A stretch of 64,000 nucleotides of DNA from Komagataella phaffii GS115 (GCF_000027005.1 NC_012963.1:372001-436000); one strand, 5' to 3'; shown: positions 37,074 to 48,616, counted from the first letter of the stretch. Numbers and translations are program-made. The notes: generated by a model not told the origin, from the letters alone.

Positions 37074-40000
37074 ATGCCTGGCAAGATTTGCTCCCCTTAT
37101 GACACGAGTTTCTTCGAAAACTCGTTGTCTCTACGAGTGGATGGTGCTATTGGAGCGATGTCTTTATCTCCCTGTAGCAGGGATGCTGTTTTGGCAGGGT
37201 AAGTCTCAAACCCCCGATCTCACAGGGAACAGAGTTTAAGAGAATACTAACATCTCCTTTGTAGACGAAACGGTTTAGTTGTTATAGATTTAGATGACCC
37301 ATTTGCACAACCAAGACATTTGCATCACGTTACTTCCTGGGAAGTAGCTGATGTTCAATGGTCCCCGCATCGTTCACGGGCAGAATGGGCAGTTTCCACT
37401 TCAAATCAAAAGGCACTGGTATGGAACCTCAGTCGGCCTTCCTCGGATGCAATTGAACATGTATTGCATTTACACACAAGAGCCATCACAGATATCAACT
37501 TTCACCCCCAAGATCCTAATGTCCTTTCAACTTGTTCAGTTGATACCTTTTGCTTTTCCTGGGACCTTAGAACACCGAGGTTACCAGTTGGAAAGTACAC
37601 TGATTGGAGAGCTGCTGCATCCCAGGTGAAATGGAACTATAGAGATCCTAACATTCTTGCTAGTGCTCACAATAACCATTTTTACATTTGGGATGTTAGG
37701 AAAGGTGCTGTCCCTTTGATGAAAGTTGATGCACATGATGGAAGAATTAATGGACTTGATTTCAGTAAGCATAATCGCTCCGAACTCATCTCTTGCTCTA
37801 ATGATATGTCAGTGAAAGTTTGGGATTACGAGAAGGATAGCTTAAATTTTCAGTCTTGTATTAGAACAGACTTCCCGGTTAGTAGGGCTAGACACATTCC
37901 GTTTGCCAAAGATTGCGTTGGAATTATGCCAGCTAGAGGTGGCAATAATTGCATATACATATCCAATTTTAGAGACGAAGAACAATTGGATGAAGAGAAA
38001 ACCACGAAACTCAAACCATTATATGTCTTTAAGGGACATTCGGAACCAGTCAGAGATTTCCTTTGGAGGACTAGATACCAGGAAAACGACAAGAACATCG
38101 ATAATAGAGAGTTTCAACTTGTTTCATGGTCCAAAGACTGTGATTTAAAACTATGGCCCATTACTGATGACTTATATACAAAATTCGGCCATGAAAGAAA
38201 TAAGCCATTACCAGCAGGAACGGTTCTTGAAAAGTACACGTACCAGACTTTTAGGGAAGAGCCTGAATCTCCCTCCACAAAGTTCAACGTGGATTTGCAA
38301 TCACCCTGGTTGAATGCTACTATATTGAGAAGAAGGAAGAAAAATAAAATCATAAACGGTAACGCTGAGTATGATGGTCAGCAACAGGAACATTTGAACT
38401 GGATTTCGGGTGTTAGAATCGGCAAACCTTCTATCAACCCCAGTAATGATGAAGCCGATAAAGAAGCAATTGCTGACACGAATTTATTCTTTGGAGCCGA
38501 TACCGCTCAGCCGTACAACCTAGGTGAAGAAGTTAGCATTGTAGGACACAAATTTCCAAATGTCCGATTTGAGAAAATTTCAGTTTCTACAGGAGAACTG
38601 ATTGTCTCGTTATATGGACCTTGGGGCGATCCAGTTGAAGGCGACGATGACTATGACAGTGATCTTATTTATTTGAGATTGGACTTATTTTTTCCTGAAG
38701 AGTATCCCTCACAGCCAAGTTCAAGTAATAGGAACTTCAGATTTTCATTAGAGGAGAACCACAACCTTAACCCTGAGAAGAAAAAAGCAATAATAGAGGG
38801 ATTAAATGAAATTTCGACTAAATATATGGCACACAATAGGTGTTTCTTAGAGCCTTACTTAAGGTTTCTTATGGGAGAAAAGGTCGATCTCGACCTCGAA
38901 GAAGATTTATTACCTTTAGATCCTTTCGACATTCCTTATGACTCCGATAATGATGGGGATGATCATTTGACTAGGCCTCAAACTCTGAGTGACTCCGAGG
39001 AAGAAGAAGAAGACGATGATTTAGTGCCCATGAAGTCCTCCGTAGATGCCATTCCGATAAGAAGTACCCCAGGGTTCGACAGCACACCGATCCCTAAAGG
39101 ATGTGGAGCGGTTTGGACTTCAAGTGGTCATTTGGTGTGTTTCTTTTTACCAAAACAGGACAAGGCAAAGAATATATTGATGGACTTTGACCACCAAGGG
39201 TTTGGAATTGCGTCAGGAAGAAATGACGAAAATTTTGAACAACAGAACGATGATGTTGAATCCAATGCTTCAGAGGACAGTTTTACAAAAGATTGGAACG
39301 ATATTATACAGGGAGATATCAAAGAGCCTGGATTATTTGGAAACTTCAAAGGTGGCGTTTCTGGAGCGCAACTAGGGCCGAGTAAATCTGTAACAGAGAA
39401 ATCAATAGAAGACCAAAATTTTAAGAGTGGGAAACATAACAAGAACTTGGTAAGAATCTATGATTTCAGACATTTGATACCTGCAAAAATGGAGCTAGCC
39501 TTCGAGTACAGGCTTCTCGGGGAGACCCCGGACCGGCTGGCCAAATATAACGCCGAGATTGCTGAAAAGCATGGCTACAAGGAGCTGGCAGACTGTTGGA
39601 ATTTGTTATCAGTAGTACTGGTGACTGACGTGGAGATTGAGCGCTACGACAATGACCAAATTGATGGCTTAGACATATACCACCTCGGAACTCTTAGTAA
39701 GATGAATCACAAATTCTTTTGGGGAGCACATCCTTTTGGAAGAAGAGTGCTAGTGAAAAGGATAATAGACTACTATGAAAAACTTCAGAATGTTCAAATG
39801 TTGGCCATGTTATCCTGTATTTTAACAGAAAACTATGAAGACTCCAATAATCCAAACACCGTTGCAGTGAGTAAAAGACTGGAGGGAAAAATTGACGAAA
39901 GACCCAGCATGGTGTTCAACGGCACGAACTTCAGCAACTCAGCTGCGGAATTGGGGAGAAATAGAATCGAGTCAATATCCAGTACCATGTCAACTTTTGA

Positions 40001-40721
40001 TGGGGTAAGCCTTAGATCAGGAAATTCTTTTGAGAAAACAGCTGGCAGCTCACAGAAGAGAGGTATTCACTATGGGAACAACTCTAGTAACATGCCTCTA
40101 CAAATGGCGCTGGAAAACAAATCGTCAAGTCAAACCAGGAGTTTAATTCAAAAACCCAGTAATCCAGCATTGCCAGTGGTTAGGCTTGAAATGGTCAACC
40201 ATCCGAATATGGACTTATATGAAGACGTGTATTATATGCCATTATTAGACTCCAGTGAATCAAAATTCAAAAAATATAGGGATGAGTATGCATCATTACT
40301 GTTTGCTTGGGGATTGCCCGTAAATTCAATCAAAATGCTTAAATTTAACTATCCCAGAAAAGAGAACGAATGCAGCCCCGAAGATTCCAATTTCAATGCT
40401 GAGTTTAAAGGAAAGTATAAGACAGTGGTGGAAAAGGACGCCTTGTACAAAAAGATGAGGAAGTTATCGCTCAAGTCATCTCAAGATGATCCCCAGTTGG
40501 AACGTGATCGAGTCTTTTTCAACTCATTCAAGTACGCATTGAGTCTTCGGCAGAGAATGTGCCATTATTGTTGCACAGCAGCAAAGAGAAGGGTATTCGT
40601 ATGTCAGAAATGTCAGCATATATTGCATGCTAGCTGTGCTGTTCAATGGTGGGAACAGGATCATCAAACGATGTGTCCTTCGGGTTGTGGATGTGAATGT
40701 CTGGTACATCACAGCGAGTAA
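37074..40721 (+). CDS. MTC5: Mtc5/Sea3, WDR59-type subunit of the SEA complex (spliced)
   Basis: Two exons, 37074-37198 and 37265-40721, encode 1193 residues. Joining them restores an N-terminus with SLSLRVDGAIGAMSLSP and continues in frame into the WD40 propeller. Domains in order: WD40 repeats (about 40-340, with SQVKWNYRDPNILASAHN), an RWD domain (about 430-560), an acidic Ser-rich linker, helical repeats and a C-terminal RING-like zinc domain (CHYC, CQKC, HASC, CPSGCGC). This order is specific to WDR59/Sea3; Rtc1/Sea2 and Sea4 lack the RWD domain. The SEA complex sits on the vacuole and regulates TORC1 through the Iml1 GAP. A 66-bp intron interrupts codon 42. Confidence 0.93.
37199..37264 (+). 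other. Spliceosomal intron of MTC5, 66 bp
   Basis: The intron begins GTAAGT, has a perfect TACTAAC branch point at 37245-37251 and ends TTTGTAG, with 13 bp between branch site and acceptor. Removing it joins the reading frame and restores a conserved N-terminus; without splicing the first exon runs into a stop. Confidence 0.95.
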
Positions 40722-40722
40722 A

Positions 40723-40968
40723 CTAACCTCTTCCTTTTGAATGAGAGAACAACTTGATACTAATCCACGATGCAACACGCCAAATCCAAAGAATGACAAA
40801 GTTGAGAAAAAATGCATAGACGTAGTAAGAACTAATACCATCGACTTTGGTATTGGCGATTTTTGAGATGCAGGATGATGCGGGGAAGACGTCAAAAATT
40901 GACCCTAACGTCAGGAGACACATGGTCCAGGACGTTAACAATATAGTCCATCCCAGTGTCTTACTCAT
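40723..40968 (-). CDS. Small two-helix membrane protein, unrecognised
   Basis: This 81-residue frame begins with ATG at 40968 and has two clear hydrophobic helices (about 7-28 and 49-69) with a short polar loop containing two Cys or Ser residues, and a basic C-terminal end (SHSKGRG). Its stop lies 2 bp beyond that of MTC5 in convergent orientation. The even composition, amphipathic layout and positive C-terminus look like a real ER or Golgi small membrane protein rather than a shadow, since no other gene covers it. I cannot name the family. Conservation in related yeasts would settle it. Confidence 0.65.
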   Translation of the reverse strand: MSKTLGWTILLTSWTMCLLTLGSIFDVFPASSCISKIANTKVDGISSYYVYAFFLNFVILWIWRVASWISIKLFSHSKGRG

Positions 40969-41323
40969 AGAAGAGGATACTGTTGGAGACAGGAGAGCAG
41001 ACGCTGATTTTTGCCGTTAATCACAGCACTGGAGTTATAATGCAATGGAGGAAAAACATACCTCGACTTTTATTACCTAATCACACTCACGAAACATCTG
41101 ACATCCCTTATTTTTGTACTCGTTCCTCATTTGCCGGAAAGGGCAAAACATAAACAGACTTCAGACGTTTCCTATTCCTTTCCCTTTAAAGAAACTGAAC
41201 TCAATTTCATCCAAACCCTTCTTTCTGTAGCTCATCTGAAATATCCACTAAGTCTTAAGGACCAAAAGCGTCGTAGGCAAGACCTCCAAGACTCACACTC
41301 TCTGCATTAAGATAAACCCAAGC
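40969..41323. other. Divergent region upstream of CDC20, 355 bp
   Basis: This lies between the small membrane protein gene (minus) and CDC20 (plus). It is pyrimidine-rich near the CDC20 start. No convincing regulatory box or RNA gene was found. Confidence 0.5.
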
Positions 41324-42937
41324 ATGTTACTGGACACCTCACCCAGTAAACCTCATTCAAACAATCATGAACCCTTATTATCCACTCCTAAGAAGGCCAG
41401 CCATCGCATCGTCTTTGGATCAGTGAGTCCTAATGCAAAGAGAAATTCCATTTTTGAGGGAAAGGATATTCTATCTCCCAATATTGACCTTATGACATGG
41501 TCTTCTCCAAAGAGGCATCAAGCATCTCAGAAACTTCCAGACTTCAATGGCAGGTTGGGTTCAGCAGATTTAAGGGAGCCAGCTCCTTCTGGTGCTGTTT
41601 CTTCCACTTCTGGTTCACCGAGAAAGCTTCAGCGAGCTAGTACCACCGACAGATACATTCCAAACCGACATACTGCATCTGGTCGCTTGTGTATGGACGA
41701 AAGTAGGCCCCCACCAAGCGCATTACCAGCCCTACATTTGGAAGCAGAAACTAAAAGAATTTATAAACACAGTGTGGCAGAAGCCTGTGGATTGCAAGTT
41801 GGTAAAAGAATTTTGCAATTTCAGCCCAATCTACCTCCTCCATCTTTACAAAGATCCACTTCTGAGTTATCTGCATTTGCGGACGAAAGCAGTCAATCGG
41901 CTACTTCCAGATCGCAGCAAATGCGTACTAGAAAAGTCCCCTCCTGTTCTGAGAAAGTGCTGGATGCCCCTGGAGTAGTTGATGACTTTTACCTCAGTTT
42001 GATGCAATGGTCAAGTATTAATCTTTTGGCGATTGCTCTAGAAAACGCAGTTTATGTATGGAACGCTGCAACTGGAGCAGTTACTAGCCTCACCGAGTGT
42101 TCTTGCATTGTGACCTCTGTCAACTGGTCACAAGACGGCTACTACTTGTCCATTGGAACAAATGATGGATCTATTGAAGTTTGGGATATTGAAACACAGG
42201 AAAGACTACGCACTATGCAAGGCCATACTTCACGAGTAGCCACTCAAGATTGGTCTGGCCATATTTTGACAGCTGGATCACGTAATGGTAGCATTGTACA
42301 TCATGATGTCCGTGTGTCTCAACATATCGTTAGTAATATTACTAATGCGCACGCCGAGGAAATTTGCGGACTCTCATGGCGCTCTGATGGCCAACAATTG
42401 GCTACTGGGGGTAATGACAACGTAGTAAGTGTCTGGGATCTTCGTTCTAATAAACCAAGATTTTCCAAGCATGAACACAAAGCTGCAGTGAAAGCAATAT
42501 CTTGGAGTCCAGACAAATTATCATTACTGGCGACAGGTGGAGGGTCTGCCGATAAACATATCCATTTCTGGAACACAACCACAGGCTGCAAGGTCAATTC
42601 TTTGGATGCAGGATCTCAAATATCATCACTACATTGGGGTTATTCAAACACTACTGGAAGAGAAATTGTGGCCACCCATGGATACCCTAACAACTCCATC
42701 AGCATTTATTCATATCCAACGTTGCATAAAACAGGGGTAATCAATGACGCTCATGATGCCCGTATATTGAACAGTGCCTTGTCGCCAGACGGAACTACTT
42801 TGGCAACAGTGGCAGCTGACGAAAGTCTCAAGTTTTGGAAGCTTTTTGACATCAACAGGCGCAAATCTACTCTCAATGGATTTGCTTCATTGAAGGATGA
42901 TGCTAATAAGATGGGGGACTCTTTCATGATTAGATAA
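41324..42937 (+). CDS. CDC20: Cdc20, anaphase-promoting complex activator
   Basis: This 537-residue protein has a Ser/Pro-rich N-terminus with a C-box DRYIPNR (109-115) that binds the APC/C, the family segment IYKHSVAEACGL, then KVLDAPGVVDDFYLSLMQWS entering a seven-bladed WD40 propeller, and the C-terminal Ile-Arg pair that also docks on the APC/C. Cdc20 brings securin and cyclin B for ubiquitination and is the target of the spindle checkpoint. Cdh1 is the close relative; the DRYIPNR form of the C-box and the IYKHSVAEA block favour Cdc20. It converges on the glucan synthase gene with 56 bp between. Confidence 0.9.
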   Translation: MLLDTSPSKPHSNNHEPLLSTPKKASHRIVFGSVSPNAKRNSIFEGKDILSPNIDLMTWSSPKRHQASQKLPDFNGRLGSADLREPAPSGAVSSTSGSPRKLQRASTTDRYIPNRHTASGRLCMDESRPPPSALPALHLEAETKRIYKHSVAEACGLQVGKRILQFQPNLPPPSLQRSTSELSAFADESSQSATSRSQQMRTRKVPSCSEKVLDAPGVVDDFYLSLMQWSSINLLAIALENAVYVWNAATGAVTSLTECSCIVTSVNWSQDGYYLSIGTNDGSIEVWDIETQERLRTMQGHTSRVATQDWSGHILTAGSRNGSIVHHDVRVSQHIVSNITNAHAEEICGLSWRSDGQQLATGGNDNVVSVWDLRSNKPRFSKHEHKAAVKAISWSPDKLSLLATGGGSADKHIHFWNTTTGCKVNSLDAGSQISSLHWGYSNTTGREIVATHGYPNNSISIYSYPTLHKTGVINDAHDARILNSALSPDGTTLATVAADESLKFWKLFDINRRKSTLNGFASLKDDANKMGDSFMIR

Positions 42938-42993
42938 AAATAGACACAGCCTACATATAATAGATCATTTGATTTCTCCCTGTGAACGGTTCC

Positions 42994-45900
42994 TCAAGCC
43001 CATGTGGACCATGTTCTTGGCTCAGGTTTTTGGGTTGGGATGGTGCTAGGTGCGTTGGGTCCAGTATCATTATTGTTCTGGCCAGTAGGCTGGAAAAGAC
43101 CATGGCCTTGCTCCGGAATGAATTGCTGCATATTTGGAATAAACTTCGCAGAGACAATAGGTCCCACTATTAATCCCACGAACACTATTAGGATGATAAT
43201 GAAAATTAAGAAGTATCTAATGGCACTCCTCCTTCTACGTGCTTTTTGCTTGAGGGAATAGATTCTTCCACGGTACTTCCTTGTGGGTTTTAGCCAAAAC
43301 AAGATACTACTATGCCATTGATCAACAAAAGGCACCAGCAAGAATATGGAGATGACGAATAGGATTGTATGGCCTATTACAAAGTCCGCCGCAAATAGAC
43401 TAAGTTCTATAATTTTCACCAGGAACTCTCGTAATGGTTGAGATAAAATGAGCACTCCCAATCCGCTTCCAATCCACTTACCTGACCACCAGGCCCTATT
43501 AGAGCTGTCCAAAAGAGTCTCTCTGGTTAGTAATAAGATCTTTACTCCTTGAAGAATTGCTCTCTGAATGAATATAGAGCAGATCAATCCTGCCAGGGTT
43601 CGGGTAAAATTCCAATTTTCTAATAGCCATAGTACGAGGAAGGCAAGCACATGATTGAACAACCCCATTCCATGAGCAATACCTGCCAATAAACTTGCAG
43701 TGTTCTTAAAACAGACGGAGAAAATGGGGCCTGTAAGGCAAGACAAGATAAAAACAACCAGAAGAGTAACAATATTGAGTACGATTGGCAACATGGTGAC
43801 TATGATGATCCTTATTACGGAATGTGTAGCTTCTACGTTCTTGACACCATTCTGGCTGTTTACGAAAGTATATGCAATGAATGCTGCTACTGCCTGAATA
43901 ATGGGAATTATTAGCTCCACAAAGAAAGTACTGGCTAATGATGTCCGGTGTGTCATACTGATAGCGTGAGTAAAGTCCTGGTTACGCTCTGGCTTCTTGG
44001 TCCCCAGTATTCTCGACCTTCCACTTCTAGTAAACCCTATCCATGAATTTTGGTGCCATTTTGAATTTCCCCTGGTCAGCCACCTGATGTATTCCCTATA
44101 GTCTAAGAAGAATTCCAAAATAACAAATTGGTGTGGATTAAATATAAATGGGGAGACACACAGGGCTACTAAAGTAATCCAAAACCAAAGAAGCGCAGGT
44201 TTCCACATTGACAGTGTTGCAAACAAGAGCACCAAAAAGAGTCTAGCGCCAGAATAAATAGAAGTTGGTGCATAATTGGCGTACAAGTGAGTGAATGAAT
44301 TCCTGGTAATGGCAAAGCTTCTTCCTGTAGAAATATATTTAGCTCCTCCGAAAACTAAATCACTTTTTAAGGAATTGGAATAAATTTGGCAAACAAACAC
44401 TTCGAATAAAGGTGATAATGATAGAAAATGAAGGAAAAGTCTTGAAAATGCTTTGTAAACTCCTCTTTCAATCAGTTCTTGAATAAAAAGAGGGGCAAAT
44501 GAAATAAAAAAACAGATGAAAATGGAAAATACAAATCTTGAAACCCAATCCAGGACGGGCGTGATTTGGTAGCATCCAATAGGTATTTGTAAATCGGTAA
44601 TAGGGACATTTTTATCGTAAATGCATTTAATAGACTCGTATGATAAAGCCCCCAGGTTCAACAAAACTAACATAAACGTTTGCACTGACAAAATGATAAA
44701 CAAGTTATTGATGTGGAACCCTGGATGGGCATAATAAAACGACAAAAACCTGTCCAGTGGTAGTTGTGTGCCCAGGTAATAGTATTCCCTGGACAGCATT
44801 TGCTCACCCATACCAGCTCCGATTTTGGTGGTGAAGTTAAGAATGGATCCAAATCCAAGATCTCTTCCCTTTCCACATTGATAGTAGTCGCAATGCTTGA
44901 TTCTTCCTCCCCTCATCAAAGCATTCATTCCGGCGTAGATATCTTCATTTAAGTGTAATCCTTTTTGTGCCTTGGATATACCCCCTCTTGTAGTCATGAA
45001 AATTGCATTCAAAAAATCTGGATGACCATAGTGCAGTTTTCCACCTATTTCGGCAAGAGTACGGGCAAAAAGCGTTCCAAAAGTCTGTTCTTTACCAGCT
45101 GCAACATCTCCTAATACTCCCGAGTTTTCGGAGAATATGTACTCCCTAGCTCCAACAATTGCTACAGGACTGTTATTTTTATCAGCAACTCCTGGAATGT
45201 AGGGCGAAGTAGTATCAATCTCCATCTCTTCAAACTCAGCCAGCACAGACCTAATCTTTAGACATTCTTCCAAGTAATTGTCTTGATTGGCGTCTATCAC
45301 CTGGATGTACTCACCTCTATAAAATATCAAAGCGTGATTCTGGTTGTCAGATTTACCGTCCCCCAAAATTGGATTTCCTGATAGTCTAATTCTGTATACT
45401 GGGGCCAATGTTCCGTCTTCATTTTTATTTCTACCTGAATAAAGGACGGAATAAAAGAAACATTCTTCTCCAACCTCTACTTTCTCAAGACTAACAATTT
45501 TGAGATCTGGATAAACTTTCAAAATAGCCATGGTGTCTTCCATCTCTCGTTCAGAAAATTGTTGGTATCTCTGCATTGATACTATCAAATGAAATTTATT
45601 CCTGGCAACACAATCCAAGTAGTCTTCTAGAAATTCTGTTTCAATGACATCCTCTAGGATATCAGGATTTTCCACACGATGCAAGAGTCTCACAGCTTTG
45701 AAATAGTTCATGAATCCACTCACGGTTCTATACAAAGTTTGCCCTCTCAAAGAAGCCCAAATCCTTGTTCTTAGGGTATACTCGGGTGATGACGACTTGT
45801 ATCCAACACAATAGAATGGCAGATCATAAGTTTTACTCTCAAGTAGCCTTGATTCAAGTTCTTTGCTTGTCATATCAAGCTCAGGAAATTCGTAATCACC

Positions 45901-48189
45901 AGTTGCATGGGCCATTAATTTGGTATCATTCACAAAGCACCCCCATTCTATGGGGTATATTTGTTTCAGGTATTCCAGTAATGTCAATCTAGAGTTTTGA
46001 TCTTCTTTGATAATCTCTTTCAAAGAAAAAAGTATCTTTTCCCCATAATGAGGAACTAGAACGGTAAATATCGGCATTGCTTGGGTTGAAACCGGTTCTG
46101 GCAAGGGTGTTGATAACGACTGGGCAAAAAACGAAACTCTTCGTTCTGCCTCAGAAAAAGGGATGAGGTAGTCTTTCAAAGTGAGAGAACTGTCGTCCTG
46201 ACTTACGAAGAAAGACGGCTGTCGTAGAGTTGTCCTTCCATCAGCTTCGTCGGGGATTTGGTTATAAACCAGCCTATGAACGTGATCCACCGAGAGTAAG
46301 TGCTCTCTATACATGGAAATGACGACGGCGTTCCAAATTTGAGAGATTAACACCTTGGGTTTGTATTTCACTTCCATTTCTGACGTGGATAGAATCTTGG
46401 AATAAATCCTTTGAGGTAATCGAGTGAAGATGTTTCTCCAGGGAGAGAGAACCGATATTCCGAGAGAAAATGACAATCCTACGGAAAACACAATATTGAA
46501 TATGATGTACCACAGATACGTGTCCAAAAAGAAAAGGATAAGATCTGTCAAGAACATAAGGACTAAAACCACTTTCGGGTGATGTTGGCAAAGCACTTTA
46601 CCAATCAAGGCATCCCCGATACATCTGGTCATCTCCAAGTTGGACAAGTTTCTGATAGGATCTCTTAATGACAAAGTCAGGAAAAAATACGATTCTGTGA
46701 ATTTTGCGCCAAAGATCAATATCCAGATGAGGTGGGATAAAATTTGACTTCTGGTGCTCAGTCTTGGGTACGAAGCAGTAAAGATATCCTGAGCTGATAT
46801 TTGATTTCTATTGAAACATCCCACTATTCTACCCAATGGTTGAATGGAGCAAAAAAGCACGGTTATAATTGAGATCACGAACTGAACAATGGACAAAATA
46901 AATGCATTGTGTGAGAATACATCTAGTGGGATAAATCCAAAAATGTAAACTGAAGGTGCCAGATTAATGCAAAATAAGAAGAACATTAACAGTAACTTCA
47001 AAATGATGGTCTTTGTATAAAACCAGGTAGCTGGAAGGAATGTCCATTCACAAAATACTGCTATAATTTGAACTAAACAGGCAATGACTCCAGCTAATGA
47101 ACAGGACGATAAAACAGCTGCCGGTGTTGGTTGGTTATTCAGCAATTGAGAGTAGTCCTTGGTGTAAAGCGTTCCTGAATTGAAGCACGTATAATACCAA
47201 AACATGCATAAATGGATAACCCATATTCGGTTGAAATTAGTGGCCAAATGCCACCACGACCTATTCTCCTTATAAGTTTTGTAAAATACTTTCTCCCATT
47301 TTACTTCACCCAGTTTTGAATACCATTCATACGACGGCAAACTGATAAGTTTTGTTTTATCCAAAAGACGCAGTTTCTTATAGTTATCATAGTACCAAAA
47401 GAATTGATTAACGTCATCGTAGCCGATCACTCTATTATGGTCCCTTTCCCTTTGGACGTAACAATTTTCCCGTAGATGGTATTGCTGATCCCTAATATAG
47501 TTATAGATCGGAGTGACAACTCTGTCTAGATAATCAAATTCTGGAAAGAAAAGACTGATGTCTTCGTTTGCCTTTGTGAAGTTCAAAAAATCCAATGCGG
47601 TCTTGTAAATAAAGCAGATTAATTCGGGCATAAACCGTAATTGGTTAGCCTCTCCCCAAATGAGAAGATATAAGGCCACCTGTTCAGTCAAGTCTGAAGT
47701 AGAGAGTTGATAGCATCTCTGCTTCCAACGATACTGAATAGCGTTGAAGAGATTGGACGCTTTCAAATTGGCCAATGAGTACTCATCTGGGTAATCTGTA
47801 TCCTTCTTGGTGTACATGCTCTTGCGATTGGATTTTTTGTCATTCAACACCCATTCAAAGTCAGGATCAAACTCCAACTGCGTGATAAAGTACCATTTAC
47901 GGTAATTACTATGTTCTCCTCCAATGTAGTCTGAGTGGAGAGAGACCAAGGCCACATGGGGTTCAGTCCTACTACATCTTGAATTGAGCTGAACCATGTA
48001 ATGATCATACATGTTCATCACAGAATCATGTTGAAAACCAAAAATGTTTCCCAACTTCAAAAAGATGCTTAAGATTTCTTCTTTGGTTAGAGGGCTCTCT
48101 TTATTAGACACCCAAGAGTAGTACGGCTCGTTAAATGGAGTTTCGATCTCTGGCTGATCCGAGATTTCTTGACTCTCATTGCTAATCAT
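42994..48189 (-). CDS. 1,3-beta-glucan synthase catalytic subunit, FKS3-like
   Basis: This 1731-residue polytopic plasma-membrane enzyme polymerises UDP-glucose into beta-1,3-glucan. It has the FKS1 N-terminal domain (about 20-230, LYLLIWGEANQLRFMPE), a first helix block (about 330-600), the large cytosolic glycosyltransferase region (about 640-1180) and a second helix block. Two echinocandin-site segments are readable: FLTLSLRDP (503-511) and DWVSRFVF (1214-1221). The N-terminal cytosolic tail is only about 20 residues, against more than 120 in Fks1, and total length is nearer Fks3 (1785) than Fks1 (1876), so I call it FKS3-like. It shares its promoter with a GAS gene. Confidence 0.93.
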   Translation of the reverse strand: MISNESQEISDQPEIETPFNEPYYSWVSNKESPLTKEEILSIFLKLGNIFGFQHDSVMNMYDHYMVQLNSRCSRTEPHVALVSLHSDYIGGEHSNYRKWYFITQLEFDPDFEWVLNDKKSNRKSMYTKKDTDYPDEYSLANLKASNLFNAIQYRWKQRCYQLSTSDLTEQVALYLLIWGEANQLRFMPELICFIYKTALDFLNFTKANEDISLFFPEFDYLDRVVTPIYNYIRDQQYHLRENCYVQRERDHNRVIGYDDVNQFFWYYDNYKKLRLLDKTKLISLPSYEWYSKLGEVKWEKVFYKTYKENRSWWHLATNFNRIWVIHLCMFWYYTCFNSGTLYTKDYSQLLNNQPTPAAVLSSCSLAGVIACLVQIIAVFCEWTFLPATWFYTKTIILKLLLMFFLFCINLAPSVYIFGFIPLDVFSHNAFILSIVQFVISIITVLFCSIQPLGRIVGCFNRNQISAQDIFTASYPRLSTRSQILSHLIWILIFGAKFTESYFFLTLSLRDPIRNLSNLEMTRCIGDALIGKVLCQHHPKVVLVLMFLTDLILFFLDTYLWYIIFNIVFSVGLSFSLGISVLSPWRNIFTRLPQRIYSKILSTSEMEVKYKPKVLISQIWNAVVISMYREHLLSVDHVHRLVYNQIPDEADGRTTLRQPSFFVSQDDSSLTLKDYLIPFSEAERRVSFFAQSLSTPLPEPVSTQAMPIFTVLVPHYGEKILFSLKEIIKEDQNSRLTLLEYLKQIYPIEWGCFVNDTKLMAHATGDYEFPELDMTSKELESRLLESKTYDLPFYCVGYKSSSPEYTLRTRIWASLRGQTLYRTVSGFMNYFKAVRLLHRVENPDILEDVIETEFLEDYLDCVARNKFHLIVSMQRYQQFSEREMEDTMAILKVYPDLKIVSLEKVEVGEECFFYSVLYSGRNKNEDGTLAPVYRIRLSGNPILGDGKSDNQNHALIFYRGEYIQVIDANQDNYLEECLKIRSVLAEFEEMEIDTTSPYIPGVADKNNSPVAIVGAREYIFSENSGVLGDVAAGKEQTFGTLFARTLAEIGGKLHYGHPDFLNAIFMTTRGGISKAQKGLHLNEDIYAGMNALMRGGRIKHCDYYQCGKGRDLGFGSILNFTTKIGAGMGEQMLSREYYYLGTQLPLDRFLSFYYAHPGFHINNLFIILSVQTFMLVLLNLGALSYESIKCIYDKNVPITDLQIPIGCYQITPVLDWVSRFVFSIFICFFISFAPLFIQELIERGVYKAFSRLFLHFLSLSPLFEVFVCQIYSNSLKSDLVFGGAKYISTGRSFAITRNSFTHLYANYAPTSIYSGARLFLVLLFATLSMWKPALLWFWITLVALCVSPFIFNPHQFVILEFFLDYREYIRWLTRGNSKWHQNSWIGFTRSGRSRILGTKKPERNQDFTHAISMTHRTSLASTFFVELIIPIIQAVAAFIAYTFVNSQNGVKNVEATHSVIRIIIVTMLPIVLNIVTLLVVFILSCLTGPIFSVCFKNTASLLAGIAHGMGLFNHVLAFLVLWLLENWNFTRTLAGLICSIFIQRAILQGVKILLLTRETLLDSSNRAWWSGKWIGSGLGVLILSQPLREFLVKIIELSLFAADFVIGHTILFVISIFLLVPFVDQWHSSILFWLKPTRKYRGRIYSLKQKARRRRSAIRYFLIFIIILIVFVGLIVGPIVSAKFIPNMQQFIPEQGHGLFQPTGQNNNDTGPNAPSTIPTQKPEPRTWSTWA

Positions 48190-48616
48190 CTGAGGGAAAG
48201 GATTGCAGGGCGTAGGAGGTATGGTTACTGTATATCAACTCTGTGTGAACTGAAATGTTAGGCCAAATCATGTTTGTGTCAATAGAGAGTTGATGTTGTG
48301 CGGCGAGCTTTGTATGCATAACAGGCATAATGTTTGGCTTAGCATCCTGGGGAATGAGACACATTTAACCATCGCAAGGAGATGACGTCGGCAGGCCAAA
48401 AAGTAGTCGGAGCTGTAATCAACACATGGCCAAGTACAGATATGCGCTGAATAGCCTAGTGATTCCTGTGATGTATTCACGGCTGCGCAAAACTGGAGAC
48501 ATCACAACGGCATGCATACGAAAGGAATGAAAAACCTGAAAGAAGAAACGGAACTGTTGTCTCCATAGAGACTGCTCGTGTAAGAACAACTCCTTCCCTG
48601 AAAAGTTTCTCAATAT

